A DNA stretch of 64,000 nt from Rhodocytophaga rosea (GTDB lineage Bacteria; Bacteroidota; Bacteroidia; Cytophagales; 172606-1): positions 372,001 to 436,000 of the forward strand of contig NZ_CP048222.1 in assembly GCF_010119975.1 (NCBI RefSeq), read 5' to 3'. Both the position numbers and the translations under genes were made by a program. Within the stretch, counting starts at the first letter, position 1. Every line of letters starts with the position of its first letter. Shown here one piece after another: positions 28,507 to 36,414 of this stretch. The notes under the pieces were generated by a model that ran no database searches, was not told the origin of the DNA, and worked only from the letters and a program-made list of their open reading frames with translations.

Positions 28507-29846
28507 ATGCACCTATACCAAAGCATTTTCTATGATAGGCAAGTATCTTCGCTTTTTTCATCTGAGAAAGTGATCCAGTATATGCTTCGGTTTGAAGGGG
28601 CGCTTGCCCAGGCGCAAGCAAATCATCGCGTAATACCGGCAGCAGCGGCGTCCATTATAGAATCTGGTTGCAAGGCCGATACTATCAATATAGAACAGTT
28701 AATACAGGAGGCTGCTTTGGGTGGAAATGTAGCCATACCCTTGGTAAAACAGTTAACAGCTCGTGTAAAAGAGAAGAATTCAGAAGCGGCTAAATATGTA
28801 CACTTCGGTGCTACCAGCCAGGATGTGATTGATACCGCTTTGATGCTGCAACTGAAAGATGCCTTTATTATCATTTCAAAAAATCTGGAAAGGCTCATTG
28901 GGCAATTAGTCTCCCTGATGAGAGCGCATACATCCACGGTTATGATTGGGCGGTCATTTATGCAACAGGCAAGACCAATTACCTTTGGTTATAAAGTTGC
29001 CGGCTGGCTGGAACCCTTGCTCCGGTCTCAACAATCCATTCAGAAATTATTAACAAATGGATTTTTACTTCAATTAGGGGGGCAGTAGGCACATTGTCGG
29101 GTATGCCTGAACAAGGTATGAAGGTAAGTGACACCATGAGTGAATTATTACACTTAAACAATCCCGGGCGTTCCTGGCATACACAGCGGGACCATCTTGC
29201 TATTTTAGCCACTACTTTAGGTATTTTAACAGCAAACATCGGAAAAATTGCCAAAGACATTAGTTTGCTGATGCAGACCGAAATAGCCGAAGTAATGGAG
29301 CCTGCCGCAGCAGGGAAAGGAGGTTCTTCCACGATGCCGCACAAAAGAAATCCGGTGGGCTGTGTCGCCATCCTGGCAAATGCCACCCGTGTACCAGGAC
29401 TTACGGCAATTATGCTTTCGTGTATGCTACAAGATCATGAACGGGCAACCGGGCAATGGCATGCAGAATGGGAAACGATGGCTGAGATCGTACAACTTAC
29501 CGCCGGGTGTGTTACCAAAGCCATAGAAGTAACCGATGGATTGGAAGTGAGAACAGAGCAGATGTTACAGAATCTGGAACTGACCATGGGTTTAATTTAT
29601 GCGGAAAATGTATCGCTTGTCTTAGCTGATAAAATTGGAAAACAAGAGGCACATACCCTTATAGAAAAATACAGTAAAGAAGCCTTACAAAAAAACATGC
29701 ATTTGCGGGAGTTACTTGTATCAAAATCAGATATTACCCGGCAGTTGAGCATTGTTCAGATCGAAAGCCTGTTTGATCCTTCCACATCAACCGGTTTGTG
29801 TGAAGAGATTGTAAACCGGCTGCTGGAACAATTTTCAACCGATTAA
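28507..29846 (+). pseudogene. pcaB: 3-carboxy-cis,cis-muconate cycloisomerase, split by a frameshift
   Basis: Two adjacent frames together form one PcaB of about 446 residues, the normal length. The first (28507-29088) ends LLQLGGQ and stops; the second continues with SGMPEQGMKVSDTMSELLHL and holds the fumarase/aspartase-superfamily signature GGSSTMPHKRNPVG. The break is in a run of six G at 29077-29082. One extra G restores LQLGGAVGTLSGMPEQG, as expected for the family. PcaB converts carboxymuconate to 4-carboxymuconolactone, so the pathway needs it. A missing base in the assembly is more likely than a true mutation, since nothing else is damaged. Confidence 0.85.
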
Positions 29847-29884
29847 AAGCTTACAAACTTTAATAAACTAAGTCATTTATGGCC

Positions 29885-29913
29885 TATGACACTTTTGTCA
29901 TAAAAATGTCATA
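29885..29913. promoter_or_regulatory. Three TGTCATA half-sites before the XRE/DUF4870 gene
   Basis: tatgaca (29885-29891) and tgtcata (29896-29902) form a perfect inverted repeat around cttt, and tgtcata recurs at 29907-29913. They lie about 65-90 bases before the ATG of a DNA-binding gene, so autoregulation is the simplest reading. Confidence 0.5.
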
Positions 29914-29976
29914 GATAAGCCGCAATCAAAACTTCTAAGACCTTCTACCTTTACTTGCAGAATATGAAGTATAGCC

Positions 29977-30549
29977 ATGGAAAAATCAGCGCTTAACAAA
30001 CGGGTAAAAGAATTGCGGTTGAGAAAAGGTCTTTCCCAGGAACAACTGGCAGAAGATGCTGGCTTAAGTTTAAGAACAATTCAGCGGATCGAAAATGGAG
30101 AAACACTCCCCCACGGAGATACCCTGACAAGATTAGCCATTGCCTTGAAAGTATCCCCAGATGACATTATTGACTGGCAGATCATTGAAGATAGGAGTGT
30201 ACTGATGCTACTCAATTTATCTCAATTTGGGTATGTAGCTTTTCCCATACTGGGCATTCTTATCCCTCTGGCCATCTGGATTCTGAAAAAAGACAAAGTA
30301 AAACAGGTTGACGAAATCGGGAAAGCTATTATTAATTTCCAGATTTCCTGGGTAATCCTCCTATTCCTTTTCTACATCACTATATCAGCAAGCCTGCTTT
30401 TTAATTTAGGATTTTATCCGCCTGTATTTCTTCTGATAGGTATTATTGCTTTTTATATGTATAATGCCATACTCATCGTGATCAATACCTTAAAAATCCA
30501 GAGAGGAAACAGGGTTCGATATATGCCGGCATTTACTTTTTTGCATTGA
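29977..30549 (+). CDS. XRE-type HTH protein with DUF4870-like membrane domain
   Basis: 190 residues in two parts. Residues 5-65 are an XRE/Cro helix-turn-helix (RLRKGLSQEQLAEDAGLSLR then TIQRIENGETLPHG). From about 78 the chain becomes a membrane domain with about three hydrophobic segments and the pattern WILKKDKVKQVDEIGKAIIN FQIS-like core seen in DUF4870 proteins. It is therefore a membrane-tethered candidate DNA-binding protein. Three TGTCATA half-sites lie in its upstream region. It is monocistronic and follows pcaB, with no obvious functional link to it. Confidence 0.78.
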   Translation: MEKSALNKRVKELRLRKGLSQEQLAEDAGLSLRTIQRIENGETLPHGDTLTRLAIALKVSPDDIIDWQIIEDRSVLMLLNLSQFGYVAFPILGILIPLAIWILKKDKVKQVDEIGKAIINFQISWVILLFLFYITISASLLFNLGFYPPVFLLIGIIAFYMYNAILIVINTLKIQRGNRVRYMPAFTFLH

Positions 30550-30913
30550 TAGCCAAATGTATTCGTAGCAAAGCACGTACAGGTAAATAATCTGCTAAAA
30601 CTGATGAATCAAAAAGTTAGAAATCGTGCTAATTTGATCTCAGGCGTTCTTCCTTTACAAATGCTTCTGCCAGGTCATTGGTCACAATGTAAATAATGAT
30701 ATTTGATAAATAGTGGTAGGATATATATTTCATAGTTGTAAGTGGTTTGTGAGTATATGGCTTAATGTTAATTACTTATTCAAGTAATCTCTTGACAGCC
30801 TATATTTACACTAATTACACTAAAAATTAGATAAACTCCTATTTTTCAAACACTTGACAAATACTCTTTTGTGCTAAGCGGTTATAATCAGAATAATACC
30901 ACTTATGGATAGC
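30550..30913. other. 364-bp gap with one possible very short gene
   Basis: The region is AT-rich. The only coding-like signal is a 34-codon frame on the minus strand at 30629-30733, listed separately. Nothing else is recognised. Confidence 0.5.
30629..30733 (-). CDS. Possible 34-residue small protein
   Basis: An ATG-started frame giving MKYISYHYLSNIIIYIVTND followed by LAEAFVKEERLRSN. The N-terminal half is hydrophobic, the C-terminal half is charged and reads like an amphipathic helix, with codon choice like the neighbours. It may be a real small membrane-associated protein or the end of a decayed gene. No homologue is recognised. Confidence 0.3.
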   Translation of the reverse strand: MKYISYHYLSNIIIYIVTNDLAEAFVKEERLRSN

Positions 30914-31102
30914 CTAAATACATTGCGCCTTTAATTCAGCAATAATCTGATTCAGCAGACGCACTTGCTCATCTATTGCATCAAGTAAAAGGGGAACGGT
31001 GTTCATTATATGCGGGCTTGTAAAATGATCTATTTGTAAGCTGTTACGCAATGACAACTGAGCATCTATGATCTGCTGATAAAATTTAATTTGTTCTTCC
31101 AT
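30914..31102 (-). CDS. Small coiled-coil-like protein, unknown function
   Basis: 62 residues from the ATG at 31102; a longer form from 31138 would add 12 hydrophobic residues but lacks merit as a signal peptide. The chain is mostly helical with heptad-like hydrophobics (LLLDAIDEQVRLLNQIIAEL) and no enzyme motif. It is isolated, with the next gene over 250 bases away. I do not recognise a family; the composition suggests a small oligomerising protein. Confidence 0.5.
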   Translation of the reverse strand: MEEQIKFYQQIIDAQLSLRNSLQIDHFTSPHIMNTVPLLLDAIDEQVRLLNQIIAELKAQCI

Positions 31103-31364
31103 GTGACAATAGTAGTTTAAAAAGCAAACTCTTACCAAAACGGAATGTTGAGATCGTGAGTTGTATACTTTTAAGCTTAGTTCACATTATATAAGGTGGC
31201 CTCACTATAATATTTCTCTTCGGGCAGGTAGATATTCCTGATTTAACATTCCTAATTATTCTGCTCAAATAACATATACTTGCTTCTCAACTTCAGAAAT
31301 AATATCAAATTATTGCTTTAATAAACTCCAATAATTGTGTTGGGTTTGATGGTTGAATATAAAC

Positions 31365-32135
31365 TCAACCTCTGATAAACTTTAATTTTTTACCTACCTG
31401 TATCATCCATTTCCTGGCCATCAGTTCGTGTCCTGCCGGCATCGGATGAATGCCATCCCAGATCCAGTAGTCGGCTGGTGCTTTGGTTAATGCCTTATTA
31501 AATGCCTGTTGAAACTCGACCAGAATGGCGTTATATGCTGTACTTAACTTTTTCACAATGTCCCGCCGTTGGCGAACTTCACTGCTATAGGCTTCCCATT
31601 TGTCTTTTATATTTCCAACCGGTAAAATAAATGGCTCGCAAAGCACGAGTTGTACATCTGGCAACTGCTGAACCGTCTGATCTAACAAGTTCTTGTAGCC
31701 GATCTCATATTGTTCCGCAGAAAATTCTTTATTTCCGTTCAGAAAAGCAGAAACATCATTGATTCCGATTAAGATGCTGAGTACATTGGGTTTTATATCG
31801 AGTGTATCTGTTTTCCAGCGGGTTGCCAGATCAGGGATTTTATTGCCGCTGATGCCCCGGTTATAAAAATGAAAGCCTTTCCCCGGAAATTCATATCCTA
31901 ACTTGCTGGCAATAATATAGGCATATCCATGCCCCATTATATGATTCCAGTCGTTGTTGCGGGTGCGGTTGCCATCTGTGATAGAATCGCCCTGGAACAA
32001 AAAAGTATAACCCTCACCTTCTTTTCTGGCCTTCGCTTCAACTACAGGCATTGCTTCTGTTAGCGAAGGGGCTAAAGAAGCGACTGTGCCCAGGGCAGTT
32101 ATTTGTTTGATAAAATTTCTCCGGTTATTTATCAT
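31365..32135 (-). CDS. Exported SGNH/GDSL hydrolase
   Basis: 256 residues. A signal sequence (MINNRRNFIKQITALGTVAS, Tat-like twin arginine) is followed by block I FQGDSITDGNR (catalytic Ser near residue 51), the Gly and Asn of blocks II and III (NRGISGNK; IGIND), and block V DGIHP with the catalytic Asp and His. Relatives deacetylate or de-esterify plant polysaccharides, such as xylan or rhamnogalacturonan acetyl esterases. It precedes, on the same strand, nothing closer than 200 bases, and a CE1-type lipoprotein esterase gene ends 56 bases upstream of its start, so the two may be one transcript. Confidence 0.85.
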   Translation of the reverse strand: MINNRRNFIKQITALGTVASLAPSLTEAMPVVEAKARKEGEGYTFLFQGDSITDGNRTRNNDWNHIMGHGYAYIIASKLGYEFPGKGFHFYNRGISGNKIPDLATRWKTDTLDIKPNVLSILIGINDVSAFLNGNKEFSAEQYEIGYKNLLDQTVQQLPDVQLVLCEPFILPVGNIKDKWEAYSSEVRQRRDIVKKLSTAYNAILVEFQQAFNKALTKAPADYWIWDGIHPMPAGHELMARKWMIQVGKKLKFIRG

Positions 32136-32190
32136 TGTAAAAAGCTAAAGAACTGTATTCATCTCAATTTCGCTTATCAGTATAGTAGTA

Positions 32191-33117
32191 TTAGGGCAAT
32201 TGATATTGTTTGAAAAATTCCCACAACAGGTCATTCGCATCAATAGCCGTTGAAGGAACATCAGCTCCATCCCTGCCAGGTAAACCTCCAGGCCAGGCAT
32301 GTCCCCCATCTTTTGTCAGATAGTACGCAATAGCCGTTTCATTATCACAAGCGAGCCATTCTGTTAAGGTGTAACGGCTGTTATCTACTGCTACTTGTGC
32401 AGGAATAGAACAATTATTAAGTAAGGACCATACATTCAAAACTGAATCAAGCGGTGGATTGTCGATACCAGTGATTCCGTTACCAGTGCCACCTTTATAA
32501 GGTACATGCTGGTCATTTACGGAGTGCATATGTAGAATAGGAACGGCACGTTTGGGAGAACAGAGTTGCGAAACTACCATGGTACATCCATTTGGTGCAA
32601 TGGCTGCAATTTTATCAGAAAGTTCGCAAGCCAGGCGGTAACTCATCATACCTCCGTTAGAATGACCGGTCGCATATATTTTTCCGGGATTAATTTTGTA
32701 AGCTGAAACCAGCTGGTCAATTAACAGGCTGATGAATTTTACATCATTAATGTCTTGCGAGGCAGCATACCCACAACACATGCCTGCATTCCATGTAGGA
32801 AACACTCCGGTACCTTCAGGATAAACCACAATAAACCCGGCCGCATCCGCTTTTTCGCTCAACCTGGAGGTATTTTCAAACTGGCGTGGATTACCGCCAC
32901 CTCCATGCAGGGCAATTATCAAAGAAAAATCTGAAGATTCATAGTAATTAGCAGGAAGGTGGATCGTATATGCCCTGTTAAGGCCATCAATGCGGATGAT
33001 TTTATCAAAACGGTATACCTTTTCCAGCGGTTGGCTCTCTTTTTTACAGGCGGAGATAAATACTATGGAAAAAAAACACACAAGAATAAATATGCAGCGG
33101 ATATAGCTCATAGACAT
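32191..33117 (-). CDS. Lipoprotein esterase of the LpqC/PHB-depolymerase (CE1-like) family
   Basis: 308 residues from the ATG at 33117 (33111 is also possible); longer forms lack a sensible signal. A lipobox (FISAC, Cys24) indicates a lipoprotein, likely outer-membrane anchored. The catalytic features are ALHGGGGNPRQF for the oxyanion hole, the elbow GHSNGGMMS, and KDGGHAWPGG for the histidine. This family covers polyhydroxybutyrate depolymerases and feruloyl/acetyl-xylan esterases. Given the surrounding plant-polymer genes a feruloyl or acetyl esterase is the better guess, but sequence alone does not settle it. Confidence 0.8.
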   Translation of the reverse strand: MSMSYIRCIFILVCFFSIVFISACKKESQPLEKVYRFDKIIRIDGLNRAYTIHLPANYYESSDFSLIIALHGGGGNPRQFENTSRLSEKADAAGFIVVYPEGTGVFPTWNAGMCCGYAASQDINDVKFISLLIDQLVSAYKINPGKIYATGHSNGGMMSYRLACELSDKIAAIAPNGCTMVVSQLCSPKRAVPILHMHSVNDQHVPYKGGTGNGITGIDNPPLDSVLNVWSLLNNCSIPAQVAVDNSRYTLTEWLACDNETAIAYYLTKDGGHAWPGGLPGRDGADVPSTAIDANDLLWEFFKQYQLP

Positions 33118-33427
33118 AAAATTATCAAAATCAGTATGACCCGGTTCAGTATACTCATTTGATATAGTACAGGTAAAAAAGTTTAATCTGCAGTAGAATA
33201 AAATGCATATAAAGCCAATATGGCTACCATAAACCGCAGAGCTTGTCTGAAGAATATTGCACAACAAATGTTTACATCCTTAGAAAAATGCTCTTACACA
33301 GGGCTATACTTCTGCGGCTAGAAAGATAAGATTACAGGCACTACTGAACTGAGTTACCAGAAAATATACATCCTGCCAATATTTCCTATTGTCACGGATA
33401 TGGTATAGGTTTATATGGGATATAGTG

Positions 33428-33835
33428 TTACTTAAATATTGACTGGAGTTTTTCGGGTGTAATGGGCTTGGTAATAAATCCGGCGATTGGATACCGGTAA
33501 GCCTTTTCCATATCCTTTGAATAGGCCGATGAAGTAAGAACAACGATTGATAAGTCTAATTCCTTTAACTTCTCATGATGTGTAAAGGCTTCTAAAAATT
33601 CAAAGCCGTCCATTACAGGCATATTCAGATCTAAAAATAGCAAGGCCGGACAGAAATTTCTTTCCTTACTTTCTAAACATTGTTTCGTGAGAAAATCTAA
33701 GGCTTGATTTCCATTATATACTGATTGTATCTGAGAACCTATTTTGGCTCCCTTCAGTATAGCCGTGGATACAATACAGCTGATTTCGTCATCATCTACA
33801 AGTAAAACGTTCTCAAATTGAGGTTGAGCTTTCAT
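33428..33835 (-). CDS. Stand-alone response regulator receiver protein
   Basis: 135 residues, a receiver domain only. The acidic pocket is in LLVDDDEIS near 11-19, the phosphoacceptor Asp is in LFLDLNMPVMDGFEF near 68, the Thr/Ser switch is in VVLTSSA, and the lysine is in ITKPIT. There is no output domain. Single-domain receivers in Bacteroidota usually serve phosphorelays or hybrid kinases encoded elsewhere; no kinase gene is nearby. The long upstream gap likely carries its promoter. Confidence 0.87.
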   Translation of the reverse strand: MKAQPQFENVLLVDDDEISCIVSTAILKGAKIGSQIQSVYNGNQALDFLTKQCLESKERNFCPALLFLDLNMPVMDGFEFLEAFTHHEKLKELDLSIVVLTSSAYSKDMEKAYRYPIAGFITKPITPEKLQSIFK

Positions 33836-34375
33836 TCCATGAGCTGTTTAAGTGTACAGTTAATTCTGTACCAGCTTTATCAAAAACCCGGGCTATGGCC
33901 CAGTAAGTTACCCAATCAGCCTGCTAAAACAATATTTACTGAATTAGCCATTAATTAATGATACGCAAACGTATTTCTTCAAGCAGGGTTGCTGTTTGCC
34001 GTTTAAATTAGTATAATTTCAGTTAAACACTATAGCCTGAATATAATCAGATGCCAAACAACAGCAATCTCTATGATATTCCTGCAAACATACGGGCTTA
34101 TTTATAAAAAACCTCTCAGTTGTAATGGCTTTTTATCAAATAAACAGTTTTATATCTGCTGACGGAAGATCAATAAATGTGGTAAATCTGAATAAAGCAA
34201 TCGCTCAAATAGCTGACAAGTATAGTATTAAGTTCATACTGTTCACCCATTTAAATTTTTAATCAGATTTTAATCTGGCCAAATTAACAATTCATTAACT
34301 TTATTATTCTTGTGAAGGCTGTATATCAAATGTACTGTAGAAAGAATTAAGAATATTCCTGGTCGGAAGAATCAA
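33836..34375. other. 540-bp AT-rich gap
   Basis: No conserved gene is seen. It contains one possible short frame (34125-34262, plus strand), AT-rich promoter-like sequence for the divergent genes on either side, and no clear repeat or RNA. Confidence 0.5.
34125..34262 (+). CDS. Possible 45-residue small protein
   Basis: An ATG frame beginning MAFYQINSFISADGRSINVV and ending FILFTHLNF. It has mixed composition, one plausible amphipathic helix (LNKAIAQIADKY) and no known motif. AT-rich sequence makes chance frames common here, so this is weak. Confidence 0.22.
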   Translation: MAFYQINSFISADGRSINVVNLNKAIAQIADKYSIKFILFTHLNF

Positions 34376-34690
34376 ATGGATAAGCTTCAAAAATTATTTA
34401 AACTATGTAAATCAGGTGTATTTATCGAATACAACGAGCATAAGCTTTATAATGATACGGTTGCAGAATTTTTAATTGGGCAGGAAGAGAGAGGTTTTAT
34501 TGATACAGATACCTGGGATAAAATGATTGAACGGGATACGATTGTGGGTATTGAATTCTTTCCTGAAGCTTCTTCTGATGCACATACAGTATATCATTAC
34601 GATTTGGAAAAGGCACTGGATAAATGCCTGGAAATAGTAGCAAACCTACAATCAGTTCCAATGGAACTTTCCTCCGAAAACCTGAACTAA
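34376..34690 (+). CDS. Hypothetical small acidic protein
   Basis: 104 residues, soluble and acidic, with no signal peptide or membrane segment. It opens MDKLQKLFKLCKSGVFIEYN, which reads like a small alpha/beta domain; ERDTIVGIEFFPEASSD and ALDKCLEIVANLQ follow. I recognise no family. Coding character is good and the frame is not a shadow of another gene. It converges on the secreted hydrolase gene at 34794. Confidence 0.6.
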   Translation: MDKLQKLFKLCKSGVFIEYNEHKLYNDTVAEFLIGQEERGFIDTDTWDKMIERDTIVGIEFFPEASSDAHTVYHYDLEKALDKCLEIVANLQSVPMELSSENLN

Positions 34691-34793
34691 TTCCCGCCTC
34701 TGATCGTGCGATCATTGCACAAAGCTATATTCCTTAATTCCCTATCTACCGGAATACCTATGGCAGTATCTCTAGGATATTCAAAGTTTTGCT

Positions 34794-35999
34794 TTACTTC
34801 AACCATTTATCCAGCCAGGCAAATGCATCTTCCTGCATAGCAATGGTTAAAGAGTGGGGCACATCGTAATAATTACAGGTAAACTTATCCTTTGCTTTCA
34901 TCCAGGTGTATATAGCTGAGAGTTTCTTTTCTGCGGCCTTCATCCCATCCGGATGAAAAAGCGCATCTTGCTTACAGTTCAGTACTAGTAAAGGGCGAGG
35001 GGCATTCAGTGAGGCTACATCCGGCAGATCCAGATACTGGTATTGCCGGGGTACGTACATCATCCAGGTATGGCGCACATATTCCTGCAGCATATAGGCA
35101 TAGGTAGTAGAAAAAGCGGCAATAATCCCGGCTTTGACACGGGCATCCATACCAAACAAATAGGTACTACGCAATCCGCCTAAGGAAAGCCCCATACACG
35201 CAATTTTTTGCGGATCTACTTCTGGCCTCGATAACAGAAAATCAATAGCTACCCGGTCACTTTGCAGAATTATTCCTAACCAGGTAGTACCAGCGGTAAA
35301 CATGGTTTTGGCCATGATCGTTTCCTGGCCATTCGCCAGTTTATTGAATGCTTTGATCCTGGTTGCTTCGTCTGCAGACTGCAAATCCGGAAAGTTTTCT
35401 TTTGTGAGGGAAGGCATTTTATCCAGATCCAGTTTCTGGGAGCCAAAATACAACACATCCGGACATAGCACGACATATCCCCGTTTGGCTAGTTCATCGG
35501 CATAGGTTCGGCCTTCATACAGATTTTTGATATAATCCACCAGAATCTGCGGCCTGTTATCGGTTAAGGTATGTTTCTCCTTTCCATAAAAATAAAACCC
35601 TCCGTGATCATGCAGGGCAATTACGGCTGGTGCTGACTTGGTTAAGTTATCTGGCACAAGTAAAAAAGCTTCTGTCTGCTGCAAAGCATTTACATTATAC
35701 CTCACCAGATATTGCGTATAACCTTCTCTTTTAATCGTGTCAAGTATTTGCGTAGCGAGCGGAGCTGGCGGAGGTGTAAAAGCAAGCAACTCATTCAGCT
35801 TTGCTCTGGCTTCTTTTCTCCATTCTTCCACATTTTTCCGCTCTTTGGCCAGAAAGGATAAACGGCAGTTCTGTCTGGCAGAATAGGCTTCCAGCAATGG
35901 ATAAAAGTTACCTACATCTGATACTTCTGTTTGAGCTGCTGCCCAAAAGCTGGTAAATACCAGAAACAGGCAGGCAAGGGCAAATCTTTTGAAGAACAT
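34794..35999 (-). CDS. Secreted alpha/beta hydrolase (acetyl-xylan esterase/dienelactone type)
   Basis: 401 residues from the ATG at 35999, which gives a proper signal peptide (MFFKRFALACLFLVFTSFWA); longer starts at 36023 and 36089 put charged residues first. Catalytic features are ALHDHGGFYFYGKE for the oxyanion region, GLSLGGLRS as the nucleophile elbow, NCKQDALFHPDG for the acid and YDVPHSLT for the histidine. Length and the family's large insertion place it with Bacteroidota carbohydrate esterases rather than lipases. The substrate is not known. It is convergent with the small gene at 34376. Confidence 0.78.
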   Translation of the reverse strand: MFFKRFALACLFLVFTSFWAAAQTEVSDVGNFYPLLEAYSARQNCRLSFLAKERKNVEEWRKEARAKLNELLAFTPPPAPLATQILDTIKREGYTQYLVRYNVNALQQTEAFLLVPDNLTKSAPAVIALHDHGGFYFYGKEKHTLTDNRPQILVDYIKNLYEGRTYADELAKRGYVVLCPDVLYFGSQKLDLDKMPSLTKENFPDLQSADEATRIKAFNKLANGQETIMAKTMFTAGTTWLGIILQSDRVAIDFLLSRPEVDPQKIACMGLSLGGLRSTYLFGMDARVKAGIIAAFSTTYAYMLQEYVRHTWMMYVPRQYQYLDLPDVASLNAPRPLLVLNCKQDALFHPDGMKAAEKKLSAIYTWMKAKDKFTCNYYDVPHSLTIAMQEDAFAWLDKWLK

Positions 36000-36089
36000 A
36001 CGCTTATACTTTACTTGATACATACATTTTCTAGTTGTAGAATAGCAGGCTACAAACATGCTTACTGATGATCCTATATTTCTACACAA

Positions 36090-36414
36090 ATCCTTGGTTT
36101 AGTACAAAATAAGGATTTAGACAGAATTTTGTATAAAAGTAAGCGTTTGGACTTTCTTTGGATGGTTTACAGGAGAATAAATTCGTGGCAACGATACCGA
36201 GAACGATTGCATAAAAAAAGTCAATTGTATATTTGTTTTTTTATAGTATTGGTCATAAACTAGCTAGTGTTATCCTTTTATAAAAATGTATACTGGAAGC
36301 AAAAACAGGAATAATTATACCAGTAAGTAGCTGTTTTATCTCTTGATCGCTTCGATCATCGCTGTGTCTAATGTTTGCTTATGAATCTTTTATATACCCT
36401 ATACCTATAGTTTT
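36090..36414. other. 325-bp promoter region between divergent genes
   Basis: It separates the secreted hydrolase gene (minus) from the Gfo/Idh gene (plus). It holds a LacI-type operator copy at 36190-36207, matching those near 38.5 kb and 46.5 kb. No gene is seen. Confidence 0.6.
36190..36207. promoter_or_regulatory. LacI-type operator copy 1 (before Gfo/Idh gene)
   Basis: aacgataccgagaacgat, followed by tgca, lies about 207 bases before the Gfo/Idh start. It aligns with 38472-38489 and, reversed, 46544-46561, sharing a CG centre and the half-site AACGATTGC. This copy is the least palindromic of the three. Confidence 0.5.

Noticed and set aside
29094-29846. Second half of pcaB as a separate small lyase gene
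   Set aside because: It lacks the N-terminal part of the fumarase-superfamily fold and starts mid-domain; it is the continuation of the upstream frame.
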